Part shown: positions 30,808 to 39,094 of the stretch, piece by piece
Layout: each line of letters starts with the position of its first letter
Position numbering within the stretch: the stretch's first letter is position 1
Assembly (NCBI RefSeq): GCF_017883985.1
Contig: NZ_PRDG01000003.1
Span: forward strand, 194,991 to 258,990
Direction of reading: 5' to 3'
DNA from: Streptococcus oricebi
GTDB taxonomy: Bacteria > Bacillota > Bacilli > Lactobacillales > Streptococcaceae
Length of the DNA: 64,000 nucleotides
Notes under the pieces: generated by a model
The model's database searches: none
Seen by the model: the letters and a program-made list of their open reading frames with translations, nothing else
Told to the model about the DNA's origin: nothing
Program-made: the position numbers and the translations under genes

Positions 30808-30834
30808 CAATCTTCCCTCCCATCACTTGGCCTC

Positions 30835-30843
30835 ATTATAACA
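30835..30843 (-). promoter_or_regulatory. Extended -10 promoter of the TelC-like cassette
   Basis: On the minus strand TGTTATAAT (30843-30835) is an extended -10 element; no good -35 is seen at 17 bases. It lies about 28 bases before the Lap1-type start and after the trmB terminator, so the cassette has its own promoter. Confidence 0.6.
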
Positions 30844-30921
30844 TGGACGAAAGTAGATTTATAAAATTATCATAAATGAAAATTCCTCTGACCCCTTGAT
30901 ATTTAACGAATAAGACCAAAC

Positions 30922-30958
30922 AAAAAATCTCGACAACTTCAACTGTCAAGATTTTTTC
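30922..30958 (-). terminator. Terminator after trmB
   Basis: On the minus strand AATCTTGACA pairs with TGTCGAGATT around GTTGAAGT, followed by a T run. It separates trmB from the LXG cassette. Confidence 0.85.
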
Positions 30959-30966
30959 TTTCATCT

Positions 30967-31602
30967 TTAAAACTCTGCTTCGACGCGGTAAATAACCTGA
31001 CCTTTTTGAGAAAATTTTTCTTCATACTCTGTCAGGACATTGCCTTCATAGTCGCTAGCATGTAAATCCAACCAGACCCCCTTGAGGACCATACCGTACT
31101 GGGAAAAGCTGACCAAACTATACTCAAAGAGGCCTCGATTGTCTGTCTTAAAGTGAATCTGCCCCTTCTCCGGTAAGATTTCCTTGAAGGTGTCAAGAAA
31201 GGTCTTATAGGTCAGGCGACGTTTTTCATGCTTCTTCTTGGGCCAAGGGTCAGAGAAGTTGAGATAGAGCTGGGCAACTTCTGCCTCAGCAAAATAATCA
31301 GTCAGACTAGAACCATCAACCCACAAGAGTTTGACGTTAGGAACATCCGCTGCCAGAACCTTGTCCAGAGCATAGCTCAAGACTGTCTTTTGAATATCAA
31401 TACCGATATAGTTGATGTCGGGATGGGCCTTGGCCATACCCGTAATAAAGGCTCCCTTACCCGAACCAACCTCGATATGAATGGGATTGTCATTGCCAAA
31501 GAGCTCCTGCCACCTCCCCTTGGCTGCCGCTGGGTCTAATACAACGTAGTGGGGATTGGCCTCCAAGAGCTCACTGGCTCCCTTACGATTTCTTACTCTC
31601 AT
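30967..31602 (-). CDS. trmB: tRNA (guanine-N7-)-methyltransferase
   Basis: This enzyme makes m7G46 in tRNA with S-adenosylmethionine. The 211-residue protein has the SAM motif [12 protein letters not shown] near 40-51, an INYIGIDIQ strand and the family motif [17 protein letters not shown] near 115-131. It overlaps the ccrZ stop by 4 bases, as in other streptococci where the two are neighbours. The C-terminus YRVEAEF fits the family. Confidence 0.97.
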   Translation of the reverse strand: MRVRNRKGASELLEANPHYVVLDPAAAKGRWQELFGNDNPIHIEVGSGKGAFITGMAKAHPDINYIGIDIQKTVLSYALDKVLAADVPNVKLLWVDGSSLTDYFAEAEVAQLYLNFSDPWPKKKHEKRRLTYKTFLDTFKEILPEKGQIHFKTDNRGLFEYSLVSFSQYGMVLKGVWLDLHASDYEGNVLTEYEEKFSQKGQVIYRVEAEF

Positions 31603-32393
31603 TCTTTCTTTCCATACTTTGCCCGGAAGTTACGCAGGGCATAAATCTCCCGATTAACATTTTCTAAATCATTGTTTTCATAGTATTTGGCAATTTGACA
31701 GAGATAGCTGTACTGGCTATACCAAGATAGCTTATCAAAGACTCGCTCATTATACTTATAACCATAGTAGACCAGCCAATCTTCCCAGCTAGCCTCTGGA
31801 ATATAGTGGCTCAGAATGTGGGCCACATCAAACATCCGATCGGTCAGACGAACCGAATCCCAGTCTACCAAGTAGATGAGTCCGCTGTCGGTTTCAATCC
31901 AATTACTATGACGAACATCTCCATGGACAATCGTCGCATAATCTTCCCGAAAGCTAGGCATGGTCTGGCGGAGGTCCTTGATAATGGACTGCAAATACTG
32001 ATTATTCTTCAAAGCCAAAGGTACCATGGCCACCCAAGAATTTAGCAAATCACCCGGTGTCTCCAAACTATAACCTAGTTTGGTTAGCTGGGTCATCAAG
32101 GGTCTTGAGCGGTGTAAGCGAGTGAGAATATTAAAAATCTGCTTGCGCTCCATTTCATTGGGAGCCAAAATATGCCCTGATAGCCATTCCTGGCCACTCA
32201 TGACATTGCCATCGGCCATCCGGCGGCTCCAAAGTAATTGCGGTGCAATTTGTTCTCTAGCTAGTCCCGCTAGAATGGGAGTGGTATTCATCTTGACGAA
32301 AACCCGTCCCCCATCTGGGTAGGTCCCCATGTAGGCCTTGCCACTCTTGCCGGGAATCGGCGTTAGGGCTAGCTCTTTATCAACCAAGTCCAT
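31599..32393 (-). CDS. ccrZ: CcrZ-like phosphotransferase-fold cell-cycle protein
   Basis: This is a 264-residue protein of the aminoglycoside phosphotransferase/choline kinase fold. The Brenner-type motif [12 protein letters not shown] (about 153-164) and the metal site LVDWDSV near 176 are kept. In S. pneumoniae the orthologue CcrZ localises to mid-cell and links division with DnaA-dependent replication initiation; the adjacent trmB supports orthology. Enzymatic substrate (a nucleoside kinase activity has been proposed) is not visible here. Confidence 0.88.
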   Translation of the reverse strand: MDLVDKELALTPIPGKSGKAYMGTYPDGGRVFVKMNTTPILAGLAREQIAPQLLWSRRMADGNVMSGQEWLSGHILAPNEMERKQIFNILTRLHRSRPLMTQLTKLGYSLETPGDLLNSWVAMVPLALKNNQYLQSIIKDLRQTMPSFREDYATIVHGDVRHSNWIETDSGLIYLVDWDSVRLTDRMFDVAHILSHYIPEASWEDWLVYYGYKYNERVFDKLSWYSQYSYLCQIAKYYENNDLENVNREIYALRNFRAKYGKKE

Positions 32394-32434
32394 TATTACC
32401 CTCCATAAAAAGATTCCTATTCATTTTACTAGTT

Positions 32435-33490
32435 TTAGCCCTTTTCGTCAACCAATCTCTTCAATTTGAAGGGGAGGTAGAAAAAGACCAAGACTAGGCT
32501 CAGGCCCAAGATTGCTAAGACCCAAATTTTTTCCTGGAAAAATAGCAGAGCAAACAAGCTTTCCAAGGCCAGGCTGAGCAAGGCAAGAGCTCTGATAATT
32601 TTCTTGACTCCCTTGACCTTATGAGTTGGCTCCAAGGGAAAGAGCTGGGTTAAATACTGATAATCCAAGGCCTCATAGAGGGCCAAGAGCTGAAAAATCA
32701 TGAGATAGTTAAATAAAACTGTAAAACTAGCTGCAACCATGGCCTGGGGAATGAAGATTAAAAGCAAAAGCGATAAGAGTAAGAGCCTCAGGCTCAGAGC
32801 AAATAAGTCTCCATTCCTCAAATAAGAACGCAAGTAAAGGTTGGTCCAAGTCTCCTGGTGCTGCTTCTTGACCAAGCTAGTCAAAAAGTCCAGATAGGCC
32901 CGTCTCTTGATGCTGTTTGAAATTCCCTTGACATTGGTAAAGAGGGCAAAGAAACGCAGGATTCCCTGCTTACGCTTGGCTTCATAGGCAATCAAGGCCT
33001 CCCAAGCCAAACGGCCCTGCTGGATGAAAGAGCGACTCCTCCTTTGAAAAATCCAGTACTTAAGCCCCAGTAAAAGCAAGGCATAGAGGGTAAAACCCCA
33101 AAAGGGAAGGCCCAAGGCTAGAAAGAGAGGGGCGAGCAAGACTAAGAGCCCTGTTTGAATAGCCCCCCAAAAGAGATAGGCTCGTCTGACCCGCTCCTTA
33201 AAATAAAGGAGGAGTTCTTCTTCCTTGACCAGGAGAAACTGCCGATCTGCTGGCTCTAGATAGGTCGCAAAGCGGCCCCAAGGAACAATAAAGGCCGAAA
33301 ACAAAAGGAGGCCTAGGATAACTACCCAGGGATTTTCAGGAAAATTCCTTAGGAGCTGACTATACTGAACCGATACAAAGCCCATAAAAATCAAGAGAAA
33401 GAGGACGAAATGGTCATTGAAGACATAGCGGGCATACTTGATTTCCTGCTCAAGAAAGCTGAGCCGGCGTTTTTTAAATAATTCCTTCAT
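32435..33490 (-). CDS. ecsB: EcsB-type ABC transporter permease
   Basis: This 351-residue polytopic membrane protein starts MKELFKKRRLSFLEQEIKYARYVFND, cut here to its first residues MKELFKKRRLSF. It has about eight to nine hydrophobic segments in pairs. Its ATG overlaps the ecsA stop by 4 bases. EcsAB affects secretion, intramembrane protease RseP-dependent peptide processing and competence in Firmicutes; a peptide exporter role has been suggested. The family is recognised from the companion ATPase and size. Confidence 0.85.
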   Translation of the reverse strand: MKELFKKRRLSFLEQEIKYARYVFNDHFVLFLLIFMGFVSVQYSQLLRNFPENPWVVILGLLLFSAFIVPWGRFATYLEPADRQFLLVKEEELLLYFKERVRRAYLFWGAIQTGLLVLLAPLFLALGLPFWGFTLYALLLLGLKYWIFQRRSRSFIQQGRLAWEALIAYEAKRKQGILRFFALFTNVKGISNSIKRRAYLDFLTSLVKKQHQETWTNLYLRSYLRNGDLFALSLRLLLLSLLLLIFIPQAMVAASFTVLFNYLMIFQLLALYEALDYQYLTQLFPLEPTHKVKGVKKIIRALALLSLALESLFALLFFQEKIWVLAILGLSLVLVFFYLPFKLKRLVDEKG

Positions 33491-34218
33491 CGTCCAGCCT
33501 CTTCTGTCAAGGTGAGATAGATATCGTTGAGACTAGCATCAGGCAGGGCAAATTGCTGGCGCAGTTCTGCCAAGGTCCCCTTGGCCCTTATCTGCCCCTG
33601 ATGGAGGATTAGAAAAGAATCGCACATTTTCTCGGCCGAGTCCAAAACATGGGTACTCATCAAAATCGCCTTGCCCTTGGCCTTTTCCTCCTCCAAGAGG
33701 CCAATCAAGTCCGCAATAGCCACAGGATCCAAACCCAGAAAGGGCTCATCCACGATAAAGAGACTAGGATTCACGACAAAGGCACAGATAATCATGACCT
33801 TCTGCTTCATCCCTTTGGAAAAATGAACTGGAAACCAGTCCAATTTATCCTCTAGACGAAAGAGCTTCAAGAGCTTATTCACTCGCTCAAAGGCCAATTC
33901 CTGCTCGATATCATAGGCCATGGCCACCGTCTCAATATGCTCTTTCAGGGTTAGCTCCTCGTAAAGACTCGGAGTTTCTGGGATAAAACCAATTTTTTTC
34001 CGATAGGCTGATGGCTCATCTGCCAACTTCAAGCCATCCAGTAAAATCTCTCCCTTATAAGGAGTCAAGAGACCGATAATTTCATTGATGGTGGTGGACT
34101 TTCCCGCTCCATTGAGACCGATTAGCCCCACCAACTGACCAGCCGGCACATCAAAGCTAACATCCCTTAAAACCGGGATATTCAGATAACCTCCGGTCAC
34201 TTCCTTTATTTCTAACAT
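33487..34218 (-). CDS. ecsA: EcsA-type ABC transporter ATP-binding protein
   Basis: This 243-residue nucleotide-binding subunit has Walker A GLNGAGKSTT near 36-45, a Q-loop region, the signature HFSKGMKQK near 133 (SKGM in place of LSGGQ, usual for EcsA) and Walker B SLFIVDEPFLGLD near 153. The partner EcsB follows. The gene is divergent from the HIT-family gene, an arrangement conserved in streptococci. Confidence 0.92.
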   Translation of the reverse strand: MLEIKEVTGGYLNIPVLRDVSFDVPAGQLVGLIGLNGAGKSTTINEIIGLLTPYKGEILLDGLKLADEPSAYRKKIGFIPETPSLYEELTLKEHIETVAMAYDIEQELAFERVNKLLKLFRLEDKLDWFPVHFSKGMKQKVMIICAFVVNPSLFIVDEPFLGLDPVAIADLIGLLEEEKAKGKAILMSTHVLDSAEKMCDSFLILHQGQIRAKGTLAELRQQFALPDASLNDIYLTLTEEAGR

Positions 34219-34230
34219 ATTTTCTCCAAT

Positions 34231-34241
34231 TCTGGTATAAT
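34231..34241 (+). promoter_or_regulatory. Extended -10 promoter of the HIT gene
   Basis: TGGTATAAT (34233-34241) is an extended -10 element about 55 bases before the HIT start codon and just outside the ecsA start, in the divergent intergenic region. A convincing -35 is not seen. Confidence 0.55.
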
Positions 34242-34295
34242 GTTTGTAGCTATTATTATATATTATAACAAAATCCAGCCAAAGAGGTGTAATTT

Positions 34296-34712
34296 ATGAC
34301 AGATTGTATTTTTTGTAAGATTGTAGACGGAGAAATTCCAGCAGCCAAGGTCTATGAGGACCAAAATCTGCTAGCCTTTCTCGATATTTCCCAAGTCACC
34401 CCTGGACATACCCTCCTTATCCCTAAAAAGCATGTCCGCAATGTCCTAGAGATGGATGCTGTAAGTGCTAGTCAGCTCTTTGAAGCGGTCCCTGACCTAG
34501 CCCGAAAAATTATGAAGGCTACCGGTGCCTTGGGTATGAATATCATCAATAACAATGAAGAAGTTGCCGGGCAAACCGTCTTTCACGCCCATGTCCACCT
34601 GGCACCTCGCTATGGGGCAGATGATGACTTAAAAATCTCTTTCCTTAGCCATGAGCCTGATTTTGAAAAATTGGCCAGCCTAGCAGAAAAGATTCAGCAG
34701 ACTGAGGTCTAA
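34296..34712 (+). CDS. hit: HIT-family nucleotide hydrolase
   Basis: This 138-residue enzyme of the histidine-triad superfamily (Hint branch) hydrolyses nucleoside phosphoramidates. The zinc-type start CIFCKIVDGEIPAAKVYED and the triad HAHVHLAPR near 113 are present. It is divergent from ecsA and followed by a small coiled-coil gene 17 bases later. A physiological substrate is not known for most bacterial members. Confidence 0.95.
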   Translation: MTDCIFCKIVDGEIPAAKVYEDQNLLAFLDISQVTPGHTLLIPKKHVRNVLEMDAVSASQLFEAVPDLARKIMKATGALGMNIINNNEEVAGQTVFHAHVHLAPRYGADDDLKISFLSHEPDFEKLASLAEKIQQTEV

Positions 34713-34729
34713 ACTAGAAAGGACTTAAG

Positions 34730-35035
34730 ATGAAAATTGGAAATCTCTTGTGGTTTACTGGGGCAGCAGTCCTCAGCTACCAACTTGTTAAAAATCGTGA
34801 AAAAATTCTAGCAGAAATTGATGAAAGCGGTCAGCTAATCGAAAAAAGTCAGGCCAGCCTAGCCAATATTCAAAAAAATCTCAACTTCCTAGAAGACCAG
34901 GAAGCTAGCATGAAAAAACTGGGTCAGGACTTCCAGTACAAACTCAAGGTCTTTGAACAAGAAGCCAAGGGTCACCTCCACCAGATTCAGGAAATCTGGG
35001 AAAATTCTAACCTAGATTTGGACTTAGACCTATAA
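34730..35035 (+). CDS. Small membrane-anchored coiled-coil protein
   Basis: This is a 101-residue protein with a short hydrophobic N-terminus (about 4-20, NLLWFTGAAVLSYQLV), then a coiled coil (about 23-95) and an unusual acidic end LDLDLDL. AAGGAC precedes the ATG. It follows the HIT gene by 17 bases and shares its transcript up to the hairpin at 35039. Similar small genes lie at this place in other streptococci; the function is unknown. Confidence 0.8.
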   Translation: MKIGNLLWFTGAAVLSYQLVKNREKILAEIDESGQLIEKSQASLANIQKNLNFLEDQEASMKKLGQDFQYKLKVFEQEAKGHLHQIQEIWENSNLDLDLDL

Positions 35036-35038
35036 ACC

Positions 35039-35075
35039 AAAAGCCAAACCCTTTTAAAAGAGTTTGGCTTTTCTT
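35039..35075. terminator. Bidirectional terminator between the HIT operon and the LCP gene
   Basis: AAAAGCCAAAC pairs with GTTTGGCTTTT around CCTTTTAAAAGA. T runs on one strand and A runs on the other allow it to serve both the + strand HIT operon and the - strand tsaE-GNAT-LCP operon. Confidence 0.85.
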
Positions 35076-35096
35076 CTATCTTAATTTTTAAGCCGA

Positions 35097-36212
35097 CTAA
35101 TAATTATAAGCGCCATAGTTGGCACTTGCCGGGTCACTATAAGTCGGATTGCTATCTGCACCATAGCTACTTGAACCATTGACATCAGCTGAGTAGCTGT
35201 CACTACTTGAGCTACTTAGCCCGCCGCCATACAAGTCCTCGTAAAGAACAGCATTGGTTTTCAGCTCGGTCACCGTTTCTAGACCTAAAGATTTGCGAAT
35301 CAAATTTTGCATCTCTAGGAGATGGTCTGACTTGACTAGCTGGTAGCTCCCACCGTCTGCCAGAGTCGCATCTTCCCCACGCAACTGCTTACTCTCAATC
35401 TTTTTAAAGGCATCTTGGTAGCCCAAAAGTTTAGGGATTTCGCTAGAGCTCAACTCCACATTGGTCTGCATATTGGCACTGACTGCCTTGAGAATAGACT
35501 GATAATGACTGACACTATTGAGGCTCAGGACCTTTTCAACAACCTTTTGGATGACCTCACGCTGCCGTTTCTGCCGACCATAGTCTCCTTCTGGATCATC
35601 ATAGCGCATCCGAGCATAGACCAAGGCCTGATCGCCATTGATGGTCTGTACACCCGGCTCAACGGTTGAGGTATATTCTGGCTCATTGGCTGAGATGGAA
35701 ATAGGAAAACCTAGAGTATTGTTAACCGTAATGCCGCCCACGGCATCTACCAGCTGGACCAAGCCCTGCATATTGATCATGACATAGCGGTCAATATGGA
35801 TATTCATCAAATCCTGAATGGTCGAAATCGCTAGCTTTTCGCCTCCATTGGCATAGGCCGAATTGAGCTTGGCTTCGGCCGTTTCTCCATTTTCTGTGAT
35901 TTTGGTTAGAATATCTCTCTCCAAACTCATCATGACTGTCTTTTTGGTTTTGGGATTGACCGACAGCAAAATCATACTGTCACTATTTCCCGTCCAGGTC
36001 TCGGTTCTAGATCCACTTCCTGTATCCACCCCCATCAAGAGAATGGTCAAAGGCTTGGTTGCTGAGATAACATCCGTCTCATCTCCCAAACGCTTATACG
36101 TTTTAGCCAACTCTCCAGTTGACTGTTGATAGATGGTCCAGGCATAGCCTCCGACCCCTAGAATAGTTACGCCTACAAGGCTCAAAAACATCAATAAAAT
36201 CTTTTTAAACAT
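35097..36212 (-). CDS. LytR-CpsA-Psr (LCP) family wall-polymer ligase
   Basis: This 371-residue membrane-anchored enzyme attaches teichoic acid or capsule-like polymers to peptidoglycan. It has one N-terminal membrane segment (about 5-28) and an extracellular LCP domain (about 55-225) with ILLMGVDTGSGSRTETW, GNSDSMILLSVNP, RDI and YARMRYDDPEGDYGRQKRQ (catalytic Asp/Arg cluster). The last 45 residues are a low-complexity Ser/Tyr/Asn/Gly tail ending in NYGAYNY, which is not part of the catalytic fold. It follows the GNAT gene by 8 bases, and the tsaE-GNAT-LCP order is conserved in streptococci. Confidence 0.92.
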   Translation of the reverse strand: MFKKILLMFLSLVGVTILGVGGYAWTIYQQSTGELAKTYKRLGDETDVISATKPLTILLMGVDTGSGSRTETWTGNSDSMILLSVNPKTKKTVMMSLERDILTKITENGETAEAKLNSAYANGGEKLAISTIQDLMNIHIDRYVMINMQGLVQLVDAVGGITVNNTLGFPISISANEPEYTSTVEPGVQTINGDQALVYARMRYDDPEGDYGRQKRQREVIQKVVEKVLSLNSVSHYQSILKAVSANMQTNVELSSSEIPKLLGYQDAFKKIESKQLRGEDATLADGGSYQLVKSDHLLEMQNLIRKSLGLETVTELKTNAVLYEDLYGGGLSSSSSDSYSADVNGSSSYGADSNPTYSDPASANYGAYNY

Positions 36213-36220
36213 TCTTCATT

Positions 36221-36745
36221 TCAATCTATTAGTTTCCCCATCAGGTAAACATCAAGAAATTCCCCTTCTCTTAGATAGGCCCCTCTGGCTTGGCGCCCTT
36301 CAATTTCAAATCCCAGTGACTGATAGAGGTGGACTGCCCTCTCATTTCTGACTTGGACACTGAGCTCTAAACGACGAATAATCTGGCTGGATTTGGCCCA
36401 GTCAAGAGCCTCTTCCAGTAAAATACGACCCAGCCCCTGGTTCCAAAAAGCTTTTTTCACAACAACAAAGACTTGTCCGATATGTCGAATCCGCTCATGA
36501 AAGTCAGCTGTAATACTGAGGACTCCGGCTAATTCTTGGTCCAAAAAGGCCACAAGATAGAGCTGGTTGTCGGTCTCTTCTTGCCTAGAAACAAACTCTC
36601 GCATCTGGTCTTCTGTCATCAAAATGCCAGCCTCATCCAAGGTCATATAGTCTGATTCTCTTCCTACTTGATTGAGAAAGGTCACCAGACTTGCCGCGTC
36701 CATCTCTTGAGCTTCTCTTAGCTCTAATTCAAACTCTCTTTTCAT
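36221..36745 (-). CDS. GNAT-family N-acetyltransferase
   Basis: This 174-residue acetyl-CoA-dependent acetyltransferase contains the core pattern VVVKKAFWNQGLGRILLEEAL (Q/RxxGxG/A pyrophosphate loop, here NQGLGR) and LSVQVRNERAVHLYQSLGF near 130. It overlaps the tsaE stop by one base (TGATG). The substrate is unknown; its place between tsaE and an LCP gene is shared by other streptococci but does not define it. Confidence 0.88.
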   Translation of the reverse strand: MKREFELELREAQEMDAASLVTFLNQVGRESDYMTLDEAGILMTEDQMREFVSRQEETDNQLYLVAFLDQELAGVLSITADFHERIRHIGQVFVVVKKAFWNQGLGRILLEEALDWAKSSQIIRRLELSVQVRNERAVHLYQSLGFEIEGRQARGAYLREGEFLDVYLMGKLID

Positions 36746-37185
36746 CACTCTTCTTCCAGCGCTTGCTGTAGCTTTTGAGCCCTACTACCATGAGCTTCAA
36801 ACAGGAGCTCCCTGCCCCCATCTTTGGGCAAGAGGTTTAGTTGCAGATAATCATCCGGCAGGCTCTCCCCTAGTAGCTCCCCCCATTCAATAACGGTCAC
36901 TCCCTCACCAAAGAGGAAGTCGTCTAAATCAATAGAGTCAGGGTCCTGCCCAATCCGATAAACATCCAGGTGATAAAGGGGCAAGCGTCCCTCATACTCT
37001 CTAAGGATTGTATAGGTCGGACTTTTAATCATTTGTCCGATCCCCAAACCTTGGGCCAGGCCCTTGGTAAAGGTTGTTTTTCCAGCTCCTAAATCTCCCG
37101 TTAAGACCAGGACATCACCAGCCTCTAATTTTTCAGCTAGCTTGCGTCCCCAGGCCATCAATTCATCTTCATTACGACTAAACAT
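36745..37185 (-). CDS. tsaE: tRNA threonylcarbamoyladenosine biosynthesis ATPase TsaE
   Basis: This 146-residue P-loop ATPase works with TsaB and TsaD in making t6A37 in ANN-decoding tRNAs. Walker A GDLGAGKTTFTKGLAQGLG starts near 30, and SPTYTILREY near 57 and YHLDVYRI near 72 are family motifs; the VIEWGELL motif near 97 is also present. It is the first gene of the tsaE-GNAT-LCP operon. Confidence 0.96.
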   Translation of the reverse strand: MFSRNEDELMAWGRKLAEKLEAGDVLVLTGDLGAGKTTFTKGLAQGLGIGQMIKSPTYTILREYEGRLPLYHLDVYRIGQDPDSIDLDDFLFGEGVTVIEWGELLGESLPDDYLQLNLLPKDGGRELLFEAHGSRAQKLQQALEEE

Positions 37186-37249
37186 AGAAATATTATACCA
37201 AAAGTTTTTACTTTCTGCTTAATTTTGCCAGAAGAAAATCTCAAGTTCT

Positions 37250-37300
37250 AAAAAAGAGCCCGGCTCCTCCTTTAGAAAGAGGAGGCAGCCAAGCTCTTTT
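37250..37300. terminator. Terminator between the tsaE operon and the purine permease gene
   Basis: AAAAGAGC and CTCCTCCTTT pair with AAAGAGGAGG and GCTCTTTT, with a mismatched CCGG/CAGCC joint. It can end the minus-strand permease transcript. Confidence 0.8.
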
Positions 37301-37336
37301 CTCTTAAAATTTTACCTCAGAAAGCTTTTCACTTGT

Positions 37337-38776
37337 CTAGGCCAGGGCTAGACTAACAAAATTCAGGATAAAGAGGGCATCTAAAACCCAGATAATTGGG
37401 TGGACTTCCTTGGCCTGGCCTTTAAAGGTCTTAACCAAGGCATAGAAGATAAAACCAGCAGCAATCCCATGAGTAATGCTATAGCTCAAGCCCATAAAAA
37501 TAGAAGTGAAGAAAGCTGGAATAGCTTCTGCCATATCGTCCCAGCGGATATTTCGCATGCTGGCCAGCATCATAATTCCTACAATAATCAAAATAGGGGC
37601 CACCGCCACAGTCGGTACAATGGCTAAGAGGGGGCTAAACAAGCTAGCAAGGGCAAAGAGAAGGGCCACAACTAGGGCAGTCAAACCAGTCCGCCCACCA
37701 GCTTCAATCCCAGCAGCACTTTCCACATAGGTGGTCACATTAGAGGTCCCAGCAATGGCACCAACCGTTGTCCCTACCATATCAGAAAAGAGGGCCTTAT
37801 CCATCTTGGTTTGGAGGCCAGATGAGTCCTTGGCCGCTTCTTCGTCAGCAATGTTGAAAATCCCAGCCTTGCGCCCTGTCGAAATCAAGGTCCCGATATT
37901 ATCGAAAATATCTGTCAAAGAAAAGGCTAAAATAGCTAACAAGACCTCGGGAATGCGGGCAGGATTAGCAAAAAGGGAACCTAAGCCCTTGCTACCCAAG
38001 GCTGATCCAAAAATCTTGCCCAAATCTTTAACAGCTGCCCCTAGGTTGTTAGAGGCAAAATTGATGGTAGATAGGTTGACCACACCAGTTGCCAAAGCTA
38101 GGAGAGTAGTTGCAATGATGGAAAGAATAATCCCTCCCCGAATCTTTTTCAAAACGAAGAAAACGGTGATGATGATCCCAAAGAGGGCCACCAAGACCGC
38201 AGGATTATTAAAGTCTACCAAGCCGGGAGTAGCCATCCCATTGGCTGTAATAGCTGCCTGGGCCTGATCGGCCCCCTTACCTGCTACTGTATAAGTACCC
38301 GGATCGATGGAAAACTTCAATAGCCCCGCCTTTTTAATCCCGATATAGGCCAGAAAAATCCCGATTCCCCCAGAAATAGCGTATTGGAGACTTTCAGGAA
38401 TGGCATGGATAATCACCTTACGAATCTTGGTCAGAGTGACAATGATACTGATAATCCCACAGAGAAAGACCATGGCTAGCGCCTCCTGCCAACTATAGCC
38501 TAGGGCAAAGACGACTGTATAAGTGAAGAAAGCATTGAGCCCCATACCTGGCGCCTGCGCATAGGGAATATTGGCATAAAAGGCCATCATCAGCGTTCCA
38601 GCTACTGTACCAATAATGGTTGCCAAAAAGACTCCCTGGGCCGGCATGCCTGTCTGACTCAGCATTTCCGGATTAACAAAGAGAATGTAACTCATGGCAA
38701 AAAAGGTGGTCAGACCTGCCAAAATCTCTGTCCGCAGGTTGGTGCCATTCTCCTCAAGCTTAAATAGTTTGTTCAT
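37337..38776 (-). CDS. NCS2-family purine permease (AzgA/PbuG-like)
   Basis: This 479-residue transporter with about 12-14 membrane segments likely imports hypoxanthine, guanine or adenine with protons. The N-terminal NGTNLRTEILAGLTTFFAMSYI is described by NLRTEILAGLTTF near 20, and FSLTDIFDNIGTLIST near 300 and GAIAGTSNVTTYVES near 345 are family motifs. I prefer the ATG at 38776 (MNKLFKLEENG) over one at 38797 because GAGGAG lies upstream of the former, although the spacing is long. A purine box-like site lies before its promoter. Confidence 0.88.
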   Translation of the reverse strand: MNKLFKLEENGTNLRTEILAGLTTFFAMSYILFVNPEMLSQTGMPAQGVFLATIIGTVAGTLMMAFYANIPYAQAPGMGLNAFFTYTVVFALGYSWQEALAMVFLCGIISIIVTLTKIRKVIIHAIPESLQYAISGGIGIFLAYIGIKKAGLLKFSIDPGTYTVAGKGADQAQAAITANGMATPGLVDFNNPAVLVALFGIIITVFFVLKKIRGGIILSIIATTLLALATGVVNLSTINFASNNLGAAVKDLGKIFGSALGSKGLGSLFANPARIPEVLLAILAFSLTDIFDNIGTLISTGRKAGIFNIADEEAAKDSSGLQTKMDKALFSDMVGTTVGAIAGTSNVTTYVESAAGIEAGGRTGLTALVVALLFALASLFSPLLAIVPTVAVAPILIIVGIMMLASMRNIRWDDMAEAIPAFFTSIFMGLSYSITHGIAAGFIFYALVKTFKGQAKEVHPIIWVLDALFILNFVSLALA

Positions 38777-38825
38777 TTTGGATAAAAATCTCCTCATTTC
38801 TCATTTAAAGTCCGTTTTTAAAAGA

Positions 38826-38873
38826 ATTTACGAACGATAGTATGATTATAATAAAAAACATTCACTTTTTCAA
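38826..38873 (-). promoter_or_regulatory. Promoter of the purine permease with a PurBox-like site
   Basis: On the minus strand TTGAAA (38873-38868), 17 bases and TATAAT (38850-38845) form the promoter. ATTTACGAACGAT (38826-38838, + strand) matches 11 of 13 positions of the streptococcal PurR box AWWWCCGAACWWT, placed just downstream of the -10. Regulation by PurR is inferred; a single box is weaker evidence than the usual pair. I saw no purine riboswitch. Confidence 0.5.
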
Positions 38874-39032
38874 GCTATGCTTCTTATCTTTTTATTCTCT
38901 TATACCTTTTTGACACCAAGTACCGAAAAAAGGAAGCAATAAAATCTTAGTCTAAACCCAGACCTTTTACCAGGCCTAGCTAGAGTTGCCTGGATGGAAT
39001 CAGTCTTCTTTGGGGACAAGGGCCGGCTTTAC

Positions 39033-39062
39033 TTGTGCATTTAAGCTGAATTCTGTTATAAT
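39033..39062 (+). promoter_or_regulatory. Promoter of the HAD hydrolase gene
   Basis: TTGTGC (39033-39038), an 18-base spacer and an extended -10 TGTTATAAT (ending 39062) lie 33 bases before the ATG. The remaining part of the 297-base divergent gap to the purine permease holds no gene that I can see. Confidence 0.65.
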
Positions 39063-39094
39063 AGAAAGCACGAAACCATAGGAAAGAGGTTGAC

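Noticed and set aside
37731..38267. 178-codon open frame antisense to the purine permease
   Set aside because: A shadow of a clear membrane transporter gene; no ribosome site or recognisable domain.
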